6,608 nt of DNA from Pseudomonas sp. (GCA_003525045.1 DQGF01000520.1:1468-8075), one strand, 5' to 3'; positions 1 through 6,108 are shown, numbered from the stretch's first letter. Notes: generated by a model from the sequence alone, not told the origin. Numbers and translations: made by a program.

Positions 1-798
1 GTGGGCTCCCATAGCCTGAAGCGAAAGAAGGCCGAGGACGGCAGGCCTGCGCAGACGAATATCAGGCGGCTATCGACGGTAGAGGCGGACGGCAATCGCT
101 TTCTGCTGGCCCGCATCCCTGTGGTGCAGCAGAGCGACGGCTACGCACTCGCCAGGAAGGTGGACACCGATGGACGTACGGCGGCGCAGCTACATGGCAA
201 CAAGGTAGGTAACGACCTGACCACGGAAATTGCTGGAGATGATCAGCTATGCGACTTCCTGCGTATCCCGGGTAAAGACAACGGATTCGATATCGAAGGG
301 TTGGCGGTGATCGGCTCACGCCTTTTGCTGGGGCTGCGTGGACCGGTCCTTCGCGGCTGGGCTGTCCTGCTGGAGATCGAGACCGAGCTGAGCGACGACT
401 CGACTGACACACTGGTGCTTAAGAAGATCGGCCCGAATGGGCGCCGTTACCGGAAGCACTTCTTCGCGCTAAACGGTCTGGGAGTGCGTGACCTGTGCAC
501 GAGCGACGACGATCTGCTGATCCTGGCGGGCCCCTCCATGGACCTGGACGGGCCGGTGACGATCTTCCGCTGGCGCGGCGGTTTCACGTCCGACGAGGAA
601 AGCGTGGTCTTTGCGGATCAGTTGGAAAAGGTGCTGGAGGTGCCGTTCGGGCAAGGCACCGATCACGCTGAGGGCATTTGTCTGTTCGAATCGGGGGAGC
701 AACTTGGTGAGGTAATGCTGATCGTCTACGACTCCGCAGCGGGGAGTCGTAAACACGGCGATACGGACGTGGAAGGGGATCTGTTCATTCTGAATTAG
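1..798 (+). CDS. DUF3616 family protein, 5'-truncated by the window edge
   Basis: The reading frame is open from the first base to a TAG stop at 796-798, giving 265 visible residues. The GTG at position 1 is probably internal: the sequence opens on a GSHSLKRKK segment that I recall as internal in DUF3616 (DUF6929-like, beta-propeller-type) proteins, and the family is usually clearly longer than 265 residues. Recognisable family segments are FDIEGLAV followed by LLLGLRGPV (residues about 96-115), an aliphatic strand AVLLEIE (121-127), DLLILAGP (171-178), DHAEGI (221-226) and the C-terminal VYDSAAGSRKHG (242-253). No signal peptide or membrane segment is visible in this part. No biochemical role is established for the family as far as I know, so no function is assigned. 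It converges on the hydrolase at 1094-1924. A 9-bp inverted repeat lies inside its last 75 bases. Family call fairly secure; true start unseen. Confidence 0.8.
   Translation: MGSHSLKRKKAEDGRPAQTNIRRLSTVEADGNRFLLARIPVVQQSDGYALARKVDTDGRTAAQLHGNKVGNDLTTEIAGDDQLCDFLRIPGKDNGFDIEGLAVIGSRLLLGLRGPVLRGWAVLLEIETELSDDSTDTLVLKKIGPNGRRYRKHFFALNGLGVRDLCTSDDDLLILAGPSMDLDGPVTIFRWRGGFTSDEESVVFADQLEKVLEVPFGQGTDHAEGICLFESGEQLGEVMLIVYDSAAGSRKHGDTDVEGDLFILN
727..751. repeat. 9-bp perfect inverted repeat inside the 3' end of the DUF3616 gene
   Basis: TACGACTCC (727-735) and GGAGTCGTA (743-751) are exact reverse complements separated by a 7-base loop, GCAGCGG. The stem encodes part of the conserved-looking VYDSAAGSRKH segment, so it may be a by-product of coding. 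No T-run follows, so it is not a standard intrinsic terminator. Confidence 0.5.
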
Positions 799-930
799 CC
801 GCGCACCTCATCGAACTGTTTCCGTAAATTGAAACATCTGAGCGTCCATCGCGTCCGGGTCGGCATTGAAGCCTCCATCGCGGGTGATCTTTCCGAAATC
901 GGCGTCAGCGCGAAGTGGAGGTTGCGTCGC

Positions 931-1020
931 GGCTTTTATTCCTTGGGATTGCTGCACCAATGGCAGCAAGCAGGCACCGAGCGACATTGGCTGATGCCAC
1001 TGCGCAAAGGCGCGCAGTAC
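931..1020 (+). pseudogene. IS4-family transposase remnant
   Basis: Frame 3 encodes a 30-residue stretch beginning GFYSLGLLHQWQQAG and ending HWLMPLRKGAQY. This closely follows the segment of Escherichia coli IS4 transposase that reads, from memory, DKGYYSLGLLNAW followed by HRHWMIPLRKGAQY. In the transposase this segment sits immediately after the second catalytic Asp of the DDE triad. Here the two residues before GFYS are Arg-Arg instead of Asp-Lys, and similarity stops at once on both sides: upstream residues do not match, and after GAQY the frame continues without the expected E(E/V)IRKLG. So only about 90 bases survive, with the catalytic Asp lost. No terminal inverted repeats or target duplications are visible. 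Non-functional; presumably a relic of an old insertion. The alternative, chance resemblance, seems unlikely given the run of specific aromatic and charged matches. Confidence 0.65.
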
Positions 1021-1059
1021 TTGTCTGGAAGTCGCTGCCTTGGCCATTTCAGACGCCGC

Positions 1060-1080
1060 GACGGCGATCAGTCCGCCGTC
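1060..1080. terminator. GC-rich hairpin, possible bidirectional terminator
   Basis: GACGGCG (1060-1066) and CGCCGTC (1074-1080) form a perfect 7-bp stem with a 7-base loop, 13 bases beyond the hydrolase stop. Its position between convergent genes fits transcription termination. No T-run follows on either strand, so a classical intrinsic terminator is not supported; it could instead be a pausing or mRNA-end-protecting hairpin. Confidence 0.35.
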
Positions 1081-1093
1081 ACGACGTTAGTGC

Positions 1094-1924
1094 TCAACCG
1101 CGAATGAACGCCAACAAATCGGCGTTGATCTGATCCGCGTTGGTCGTCGGCATACCGTGAGGAAAGCCCGGGTACGTCTTGAGAGTGGAATGCTTCAATA
1201 GTTTGGCTGAAAGCGGCGCAGAGTCGGCAAACGGCACAATCTGATCATCCTCTCCATGCATGACCAGTGTTGGCACCTGAATCGCCTTTAGATCTTCGGT
1301 GAAGTCGGTCTCGGAAAACGCTTCGATGCAGTCGTAATGAGCTTTTGCACCGCCCATCATGCCTTGACGCCACCAGTTGTCGATTACGCCTTGTGAAACC
1401 TTGGCCCCGGGTCGATTGAAACCGTAGAACGGCCCCGACGGCACGTCCACGTAAAACTGCGCGCGGCTGGCGACCAGTGCCGAACGGAATCCGTCGAACA
1501 CTTCCAGAGGTAAACCGCCGGGGTTCTTCTGCGACTTAACCATGATTGGGGGAACCGCGCTGATAAGTACGGCCTTGGCAACGCGTCCCGGTTTGGCTCG
1601 AGCGGCGTAGCGCGCTACTTCACCACCACCGGTCGAATGGCCGACATGGATCGCACCTTTAAGGTCGAGCGCATCGGTCAGCTCGATGACGTCAGCGGTA
1701 TAGGTGTCCATTTCGTTGCCCACCCAAGTTTGGGTCGAGCGCCCGTGACCGCGGCGGTCATGCGCGATCACCCGATAGCCTTTGAGCAAGAAAAACATCA
1801 TCTGGTTGTCCCAGTCGTCCGCGCTCAATGGCCAGCCGTGGTGAAACACGATGGGCGTCGCGTCTTTCGGACCCCAATCCTTGAAGAAAATCTCGGTGCC
1901 GTCTTTGGTCGTAATGGAGTTCAT
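1094..1924 (-). CDS. Alpha/beta hydrolase, non-heme chloroperoxidase/arylesterase type
   Basis: The product (276 aa) has the usual length of cofactor-free haloperoxidases and arylesterases and probably acts in the cytoplasm as an esterase, with possible perhydrolase side activity. The fold runs: oxyanion-region HHGWPLS (28-34), HDRRGHGRS (55-63), nucleophile elbow GHSTGGG with Ser97 (95-101), acid residue in HGEDDQIVP with Asp227, and His256 in FPHG. The catalytic Ser-Asp-His triad is therefore complete. No signal peptide. The ATG at 1922-1924 is preferred over an in-frame ATG 51 bases upstream because GAGGAG (1934-1939, read on the - strand) lies 9 bases before it and the family similarity begins with the next residues. 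It lies downstream of the efflux pair on the same strand with a metallo-hydrolase remnant between, so read-through from the efflux operon is possible; I see no own promoter. Natural substrate unknown. The label chloroperoxidase reflects the family name, not a demonstrated reaction. Confidence 0.9.
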   Translation of the reverse strand: MNSITTKDGTEIFFKDWGPKDATPIVFHHGWPLSADDWDNQMMFFLLKGYRVIAHDRRGHGRSTQTWVGNEMDTYTADVIELTDALDLKGAIHVGHSTGGGEVARYAARAKPGRVAKAVLISAVPPIMVKSQKNPGGLPLEVFDGFRSALVASRAQFYVDVPSGPFYGFNRPGAKVSQGVIDNWWRQGMMGGAKAHYDCIEAFSETDFTEDLKAIQVPTLVMHGEDDQIVPFADSAPLSAKLLKHSTLKTYPGFPHGMPTTNADQINADLLAFIRG

Positions 1925-1933
1925 GGCGTGCAT

Positions 1934-1939
1934 CTCCTC
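1934..1939 (-). promoter_or_regulatory. Ribosome binding site of the alpha/beta hydrolase
   Basis: GAGGAG on the - strand, 9 bases before the ATG at 1922-1924. It decides the start in favour of the shorter product over the ATG at 1973-1975. It lies exactly where similarity of the metallo-hydrolase remnant ends. Confidence 0.6.
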
Positions 1940-1940
1940 G

Positions 1941-2122
1941 TTCGAAGGCGACGGGGAACAGGGCGTCGCCTGCAAAGGTTAGCCGCTCGCCGTCGGATGT
2001 CACGTAGACCACGCTGTGCCCTGGTGTGTGGCCGCCGGTGCCATGTGCATGTGCGTTATCACCATGTCGGTCACGGACGCACCGTGAAAATTCGACGCTT
2101 TTAGCTGTCGGCCAATATTCGT
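1941..2122 (-). pseudogene. Metallo-beta-lactamase-fold hydrolase remnant, internally deleted and frameshifted
   Basis: Two pieces of one family lie side by side in different frames. Piece A (about 2122 to 2042) reads GASVTDMVITHMHM at its end, which is the strand and start of the HxHxDH zinc motif of the MBL superfamily; it breaks off just where the Asp and third His should follow. Piece B (about 2036 to 1941, shifted frame) reads GHTPGHSVVY (around 2033-2004) and then [13 protein letters not shown] (around 1982-1944), the later His-containing loop and the metal-bridging Asp region. In intact relatives these motifs are separated by several tens of residues, so the intervening segment is gone. 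The N-terminus is also lost: frame A meets TGA at 2126-2128. The C-terminus ends directly at the hydrolase's ribosome binding site. The product cannot fold as a working enzyme. Family identity is strong for piece B and good for piece A. That both pieces derive from one gene is inferred from order and orientation. Confidence 0.75.
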
Positions 2123-2139
2123 GGCTCAGACACCCCCAT

Positions 2140-3291
2140 CTACGGCCTGTCAGCAGCAATATCACTTTGCACAGCAGTATCAATGCTCACCACCACCGAC
2201 ATCCCCGGCAGCATTCGTTCACTCTCTTCCTGATCCGCATCAACAGTAATCCGCACCGGCACCCGCTGGGCAATCTTGACGAAGTTCCCGGTGGCGTTGT
2301 CCGCCTGCAACAGGCTGAACTCGGAACCGGTGGCCGGTGAAATCCGTTGTACCCGGCCATGGAATTTACGATGGTTGAGGGCATCGACGCTGAATGTCAC
2401 CGGTTGGCCAACGCGCACGTTGTCCATCTGGGTTTCCTTCATGTTGGCGATCACCCACAACTGAGGGGGCACCAAGGCCATCAACTGGGCGCCTGAGTTC
2501 ACATAGGCACCGAGACGCACACCGATTTGCCCGAGCTTGCCGTCTCGGGGTGCGACGATGCGGGTGTTGGACAAGTCAATCCGTGCCAGTTGCACAGCGG
2601 CTTCCGCACTGTCGACCGCCGCCTCCAGCGAGCCACGATTGACGATCACCGTCTGCAGGTCCTGCCGGGCGATTTCCAGACTGGCCTGGGCCTGGGCCAC
2701 GGCTGCAATGGTCTGGGCATTGGCCGCCAACGTGACGTCCAGCTCACGCTTGGACACCGATCCGTCGCTGACCAACTCTTGGTTACGGCGTAAATCGGCT
2801 GCACCTTTGCGTGCCTGCGCCTGGCTGTCGGCGACCGCCGCCTGACGCAACTGGATGGTCGCTTCGGCGCTGTTGCGTTGCTGTACCACGTTGGCCAGCG
2901 CGGCTTTTTGCACCGCCAGTTGCGCCAGCGTTTGATCGAGGTGTTGCTTGTAGATCCGGTCGTCGAGACGCACCAACAAATCGCCCGTCTTCACGAACTG
3001 AAAATCCTGCACCGGCACTTCGTACACGTAGCCACTGAGCTGCGGGCCGATGATCGTCACCTGGCCGCGCACCAGGGCGTTTTCCGTGGTCTCGACCGCA
3101 CTGCTGAACGGTGGCAGTTGCCAAGCGTACAACACGATCAGCACACCGACGATGGCAATTGCCGCAAAGCCCAGGGACGAAATCATCCTTACTCGCAGCG
3201 AGCGAGGTTCGGTAGCCGGCGTGGACGGTGGTGCGACACCTTCGGGAGTCGAGGCAATGGCGTTGGTGGTCGTGGTGGTCGGTTCGGTCAT
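2140..3291 (-). CDS. HlyD/EmrA-family periplasmic adaptor (membrane fusion protein) of an efflux pump
   Basis: The product (383 aa) links an inner-membrane exporter to an outer-membrane channel. Layout: Thr/Pro-rich cytoplasmic N-terminus with five consecutive Thr (5-9), one membrane anchor at about 39-58, the family segment ETTENALVRGQ (68-77), a lipoyl-like half IIGPQLSGYV (80-89) with VKTGDLLVRLD (100-110), an Ala/Gln-rich alpha-helical hairpin at about 115-240, the second lipoyl half IVAPRDGKLGQIGVRLGAYV (245-264), and a beta-barrel with GSEFSLLQADNATGNFVKI (322-340), a typical EmrA-class motif. Length is normal for EmrA. The ATG overlaps the permease stop as ATGA (3288-3291), so translation is probably coupled; a strong Shine-Dalgarno is not seen in the preceding bases. 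No signal peptide is expected because the anchor is uncleaved. No outer-membrane channel gene is in the window. Substrate unknown. Confidence 0.92.
   Translation of the reverse strand: MTEPTTTTTNAIASTPEGVAPPSTPATEPRSLRVRMISSLGFAAIAIVGVLIVLYAWQLPPFSSAVETTENALVRGQVTIIGPQLSGYVYEVPVQDFQFVKTGDLLVRLDDRIYKQHLDQTLAQLAVQKAALANVVQQRNSAEATIQLRQAAVADSQAQARKGAADLRRNQELVSDGSVSKRELDVTLAANAQTIAAVAQAQASLEIARQDLQTVIVNRGSLEAAVDSAEAAVQLARIDLSNTRIVAPRDGKLGQIGVRLGAYVNSGAQLMALVPPQLWVIANMKETQMDNVRVGQPVTFSVDALNHRKFHGRVQRISPATGSEFSLLQADNATGNFVKIAQRVPVRITVDADQEESERMLPGMSVVVSIDTAVQSDIAADRP
3288..3291 (-). promoter_or_regulatory. ATGA start-stop overlap coupling permease and adaptor
   Basis: The four bases ATGA on the - strand contain the adaptor ATG and the permease TGA. 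With no strong Shine-Dalgarno upstream, translation of the adaptor probably depends on ribosomes finishing the permease. This would keep the two pump subunits in balance. Confidence 0.7.
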
Positions 3292-4952
3292 GAAGAAGTG
3301 GCACCGCTGGGTGGTTCAGAAGGAGGGGCAGGCATTGGGGCGACGGTTTTGGTGGTGCTCATCAGCCACAGGGCGCGAACGAAGATCCAGACCATGGTCA
3401 GCACGGCGATCACCGCGATCAGCATGAACACATCGTTATAGGCCAGCACATTGGCCTCGCGGGTGGCGGCCGTGGCCAGGCTGCGAATGCCTTGAAGATT
3501 ACGCAGACTCGGGTCGGCGATCAATGGACTGACCGCCGAACCGCCGCTCTGCACCCGTGCGGCCACGCGTGGATCGAGCAAGGTCAGGTGCTCGACGATG
3601 TTGCTGGAATGGAATTTTTCGCGAACGATCTGGAACGTCCCCAATAGCGCGGCTCCGATCAAGCCGCCGAGGTTCTGGCAGATCCCGAACATCACTGAAA
3701 AACTCACCAGATTTTGCGGATTGGTCAGTACGTTGCGAACGCCCATAACCATGGTCGGACCGAGGAAAAACGTGCCGCCGAAGGCCAGCAAAAATTGGCT
3801 GAAGTAGAGGTTTTCCGGGCGGGTCAGGTTGTTCGAATGACTGTCCATTACCGAGCCGACGGTCATCATCGCCAGGGAGATGATCAGTGGCATGAGCAGG
3901 TGTTTGGGGTCGATCGTCAGGGCACTGGTGGCCAGCCCGGCGACGCTGCCGATCAGCATCACGACGTACAGACTGTGCAACTGCTGACTGCTCATGTTCA
4001 GCATTTGCATGAAACCGACCGCGCCGGTCGATTGTTCCGAGGTGACCATGCGAATCAGGATGACCGCCAGCGCCAGGCGAATCGTCGCGCCGCTGCCGAG
4101 CCAGCGAGTCATCAGCATCGGGTTGCTGCGGTTGTGCTCGATGGCCAGGCCGGCAAGGATCAACACGATGGAGGCCGCCGAAGCGACGCCGATCCACTGC
4201 GCTTCGAGCCACCAATAGATCCTCCCCAGCGACAGCACCGCGCAGAGCAAAGCCACGCCGCTGGCAAGGATGGTGAAGGTCAGAAAGTCGAGTGCTTCGA
4301 AGGTTTTGAAGCGGTCACCCGGCGGCAACTTGAGCAAAAACACGCAACCCAACGACAGCAGCGCCATGCCCAGTTCGAACAGATACAGCCCTCGCCACTC
4401 GGCGATCTGCAACAAGTCTTCGGAGAACAGCCGGGCCAGCGGTAACGCCAGTTGCGACGCACCCAGTCCCAGCACCAGCGCCTTCAACCGCCATTTTTCC
4501 GGGAAGGCCTGGATCATGTAATACAGGCCCAACGAGCTCAGGGCCGCGCCGACCATGCCGTGCGCCGCCCGTACCGCGATCGCCGAATTCAATTCGTTGA
4601 CGAATAAATGCCCGAAGGTCACCAGGGCATAGAGCATCAGGAACACTTCGGTGAAGGCGCGCAGGCCGAACTGCTGGCGAAACTTCACCAGCAGCAGGTT
4701 CATCGACACGTTGGCCATGACATACGCTGCCGGCAGCCAGGCCATTTCGGCAGTCGTCGCACCGAGTGCGCCTTGCAGGTACGGCAGATTGGCGATCACC
4801 AGCGAGTTACCCAAACCACCGGTCAACGCGACCAACAACCCCACCAGCCCGTAGGCCAACCGCTTGGGATTTGGGTGCAGCGGCGTCGAGGGGGAACCGG
4901 GCAAACTGGGCCGTTCGTGTGGCTGCCAGTCGCGCCGGACATAGTGATCCAT
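3288..4952 (-). CDS. DHA2-type MFS drug:proton antiporter permease (EmrB-like)
   Basis: The product (554 aa) is a polytopic inner-membrane transporter of the 14-helix DHA2 class and is likely the proton-driven pump partner of the adjacent adaptor. Hydrophobic segments occur throughout, for example residues 32-56, 70-90, 101-119, 124-148, 156-175, 188-208, 222-243, 253-271, 290-304, 326-346, 352-368, 382-405, 416-440 and 506-530. Landmarks are the first-helix region ending NSLVIANLPYLQGALG, the AWLPAAYVMANV segment (71-82), and the C-terminal EANVLAYNDVF (499-509), a signature I associate with DHA2 exporters. The N-terminal 30 residues are hydrophilic and Pro-rich. The ATG at 4950-4952 is the only good start; its Shine-Dalgarno is weak (AGG about 12 bases upstream). 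The gene ends in the 4-base overlap with the adaptor, so the two form one transcription unit. It lies 136 bases downstream of the GntR regulator gene on the same strand. Substrate cannot be told from sequence. Confidence 0.92.
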   Translation of the reverse strand: MDHYVRRDWQPHERPSLPGSPSTPLHPNPKRLAYGLVGLLVALTGGLGNSLVIANLPYLQGALGATTAEMAWLPAAYVMANVSMNLLLVKFRQQFGLRAFTEVFLMLYALVTFGHLFVNELNSAIAVRAAHGMVGAALSSLGLYYMIQAFPEKWRLKALVLGLGASQLALPLARLFSEDLLQIAEWRGLYLFELGMALLSLGCVFLLKLPPGDRFKTFEALDFLTFTILASGVALLCAVLSLGRIYWWLEAQWIGVASAASIVLILAGLAIEHNRSNPMLMTRWLGSGATIRLALAVILIRMVTSEQSTGAVGFMQMLNMSSQQLHSLYVVMLIGSVAGLATSALTIDPKHLLMPLIISLAMMTVGSVMDSHSNNLTRPENLYFSQFLLAFGGTFFLGPTMVMGVRNVLTNPQNLVSFSVMFGICQNLGGLIGAALLGTFQIVREKFHSSNIVEHLTLLDPRVAARVQSGGSAVSPLIADPSLRNLQGIRSLATAATREANVLAYNDVFMLIAVIAVLTMVWIFVRALWLMSTTKTVAPMPAPPSEPPSGATSS

Positions 4953-5088
4953 TTAGAAGCCTAGTGAGAGACGAAACCTGCGGACTGCTAGTAAACCTGA
5001 GCGAGACGGTTCTGACCAGTTTTTGGCTGGGTCAACAGTCGAAAACGCAAGGACTGCCTCAACAATCCAGCGCTCCCCTCAAACCAAA
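4953..5088. other. Intergenic region between the GntR regulator and the MFS permease
   Basis: This 136-base gap contains an imperfect inverted repeat (5013-5034) and a repeated GGACTGC heptamer (4982-4988 and 5051-5057). On the - strand a poor promoter candidate exists, TGGTCA, 17 bases, TTTACT, with each hexamer matching consensus at four of six positions; its -35 would overlap the inverted repeat. No T-run terminator after the regulator is visible, so co-transcription from the regulator is also possible. Confidence 0.4.
5013..5034. repeat. Imperfect inverted repeat upstream of the efflux genes, candidate operator
   Basis: TGACCAG (5013-5019) and CTGGGTCA (5027-5034) pair except for one extra base in the right arm, with a 7-base T-rich spacer. 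It lies 61 bases before the permease start and overlaps a weak -35 candidate on the - strand. No T-run follows on either strand, arguing against an intrinsic terminator. The protein that would bind is unknown. Confidence 0.35.
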
Positions 5089-5844
5089 TCACAGTCTTGC
5101 CACGCCTTTCAACGGCTGCGCCTGATCATGAGCTTTGTGCAACCGCTCCCGGCTATTCGTCAGATGCAATCTCATTGCGGCCCGCGCAGCATCAGCATCC
5201 CGACGTGCGATCGCCTGGTAAATCTGTTCATGTTCACCCATCAGTCGTGCCTGGTATTGCTCTGGATCGCTGTGAGTCAGCAGCGCCGAGTCAAGGCGTG
5301 TTCTGGGCAGAATACCGGGCCCGAAGTGAGACATGATGTCGGTGAAGTAGCGATTACCGGTTGCCCGGGCGATCTGGTGGTGAAACCGCAAGTCCGACGC
5401 CACAGCGTTGCTTGAGTGAAGAGCTTGATTGAACTCATCCAGTGCGTTGCGCATCAAGGCCACATCCTCGTCGCTGCAACGATGGGCAGCGAGCCCTGCG
5501 GCCTCGACCTCCAGGCTTGTTCGAAACTCCAGGATGTCAATCACGTCCCGCAGTGTGACGATGGTTGCCGGATCAATGCGCAAGCCATGGGTGTTGAGGT
5601 TATCCAGCACAAAGGTGCCCACCCCATGTCGGGTTTCCACCAGGCCAGACGCCTGCAGCCTGGAGATCGCCTCGCGTACCACCGTTCGGCTCACGTTATG
5701 CGCGTTCATGATTTGCGACTCGGTCGGCAGCTTTTCGCCGCTCTTGATCACCTCTTCGGTAATTTGACGGGAAAGCTCTGCAACCAACGTTTTGGCAAAG
5801 CTCTGGCGCTTGCGGCGGGGCGGTGGTGCGTTGTTGTCGATCAT
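5089..5844 (-). CDS. GntR-family transcriptional regulator, FadR subfamily (FCD domain)
   Basis: The product (251 aa) is the normal length for FadR-type regulators, which bind DNA as dimers and respond to small organic acids or amino-acid-like ligands. The N-terminal winged helix-turn-helix spans about 16-80, with LPTESQIM (39-46), VSRTVVREAISRLQASGLVE (51-70) and TRHGVGTFVL (71-80) as classical GntR signatures. The C-terminal FCD domain spans about 98-240; Asp151, His155, His205 and His227 match the Asp/His set that binds a metal in many FCD proteins. The start at 5842-5844 is preferred because the family similarity begins soon after, and a consensus TATAAT lies 34 bases upstream at 5878-5883; a Shine-Dalgarno is not evident. 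A longer in-frame opening to 5994 would include that promoter and has no family character. It is divergent from the cyclodeaminase-family gene, the usual arrangement for local control, and precedes the efflux pair on the same strand. Confidence 0.9.
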   Translation of the reverse strand: MIDNNAPPPRRKRQSFAKTLVAELSRQITEEVIKSGEKLPTESQIMNAHNVSRTVVREAISRLQASGLVETRHGVGTFVLDNLNTHGLRIDPATIVTLRDVIDILEFRTSLEVEAAGLAAHRCSDEDVALMRNALDEFNQALHSSNAVASDLRFHHQIARATGNRYFTDIMSHFGPGILPRTRLDSALLTHSDPEQYQARLMGEHEQIYQAIARRDADAARAAMRLHLTNSRERLHKAHDQAQPLKGVARL

Positions 5845-5877
5845 TCGGGGCCGGCTTCGGGCTGGTTGCGACGCGCC

Positions 5878-5883
5878 ATTATA
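5878..5883 (-). promoter_or_regulatory. -10 box (TATAAT) of the GntR regulator gene
   Basis: A perfect TATAAT on the - strand. Transcription would start near 5871, leaving a leader of about 27 bases before the ATG at 5844. The -35 is poor: TGATCA at 5900-5905 (16-base spacer) or CTGATC at 5901-5906 (17-base spacer), each matching consensus at three of six positions. A weak -35 would suit a regulated or autorepressed promoter. Confidence 0.55.
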
Positions 5884-5897
5884 GGCCGCTGGCGAAC

Positions 5898-5907
5898 CTT
5901 GATCAGG
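5898..5907. promoter_or_regulatory. Palindrome CTTGATCAGG at the regulator's -35, candidate operator
   Basis: The core TGATCA (5900-5905) is a perfect palindrome, flanked by one mismatched pair and one matching C/G pair. It overlaps the expected -35 of the regulator promoter, the right place for autoregulation. It does not match the TNGTNNNACNA consensus I associate with FadR-subfamily operators, so the call is weak. Confidence 0.25.
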
Positions 5908-6028
5908 CAGAAGAATCCATCTCGATTTGCATAAAGCAGTTATCCATTTCGAGCGCATGGAGGCTTTTTGAGGCTCCTCGTACTGCGGGCCCACGGCATT
6001 TGCAGAAGGCCATCCAAGCGTCTTGTTT

Positions 6029-6042
6029 TATAGATATCTGTA
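6029..6042. promoter_or_regulatory. AT-rich palindrome centred on AGATATCT, candidate operator or promoter element
   Basis: TATAGATATCTGTA is palindromic apart from one mismatched pair (6031/6040), with a perfect 8-bp core at 6032-6039. It sits 72 bases before the cyclodeaminase-family start, in the most AT-rich part of the divergent region. It could be an operator or part of a promoter; no well-spaced -35 partner was found. Confidence 0.3.
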
Positions 6043-6103
6043 TTAGGCCGCCTTGCGTAGCTCGCCCCAAGTGCAATTCCTAAACTCCGGCTCAACAAGA
6101 TCC

Positions 6104-6108
6104 GGAGG
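6104..6108 (+). promoter_or_regulatory. Ribosome binding site of the cyclodeaminase-family gene
   Basis: GGAGG, five bases before the ATG at 6114-6116. It is the strongest Shine-Dalgarno in the window and fixes the start of the partial gene. Confidence 0.75.

Larger units (their letters stand above)
799..1093. other. Intergenic scar between convergent genes
   Basis: This 295-base gap separates the stop of the DUF3616 gene from the stop of the alpha/beta hydrolase. It holds a short IS4-type transposase remnant on the + strand (about 931-1020) and a 7-bp-stem hairpin (1060-1080). A 79-codon frame on the - strand (808-1047) and 92- and 72-codon frames on the + strand also cross it. None of these has a good ribosome binding site or recognisable full-length family match, so I do not call them as genes. 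The part from 799 to about 930 resembles nothing I recognise. Confidence 0.5.

Noticed and set aside
808..1047. 79-codon open frame on the - strand downstream of the hydrolase
   Set aside because: It overlaps the IS4-like remnant read on the other strand, has no clear Shine-Dalgarno, and I recognise no family in it. It may be a chance frame in a scarred region.
1925..1975. N-terminal extension of the alpha/beta hydrolase to an upstream ATG
   Set aside because: The added 17 residues precede the family's normal start and overlap the good GAGGAG site that serves the downstream ATG.
1637..2104. 155-codon open frame on the + strand across the hydrolase 5' end
   Set aside because: It is antisense to the recognised alpha/beta hydrolase and the MBL remnant and is rich in Arg, typical of a shadow frame in GC-rich DNA.
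1758..2183. 141-codon open frame on the - strand, uninterrupted across the MBL remnant
   Set aside because: Only its middle shows MBL similarity. Its 3' part is the hydrolase gene in a wrong frame and its 5' part lies in the adaptor's 3' end, so the open frame is accidental and not an intact gene.
3499..4215. 238-codon open frame on the - strand within the permease
   Set aside because: It is in a different frame of the same strand as the clearly recognised permease, with an Arg/Asp-rich composition and no family features.
3714..4445. 243-codon open frame on the + strand
   Set aside because: It is antisense to the MFS permease, rich in His, Gln and Arg, and lacks any recognisable domain; a typical shadow of a GC-rich membrane-protein gene.
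5960..5975. Direct repeat GAGGCT, spaced by four T, in the divergent region
   Set aside because: Six-base repeats are too short to carry weight alone, and they do not line up with any promoter element that I could place.
5845..5994. N-terminal extension of the GntR regulator to an upstream ATG
   Set aside because: The extra 50 residues have no family character and would include the consensus -10 box inside the coding region.
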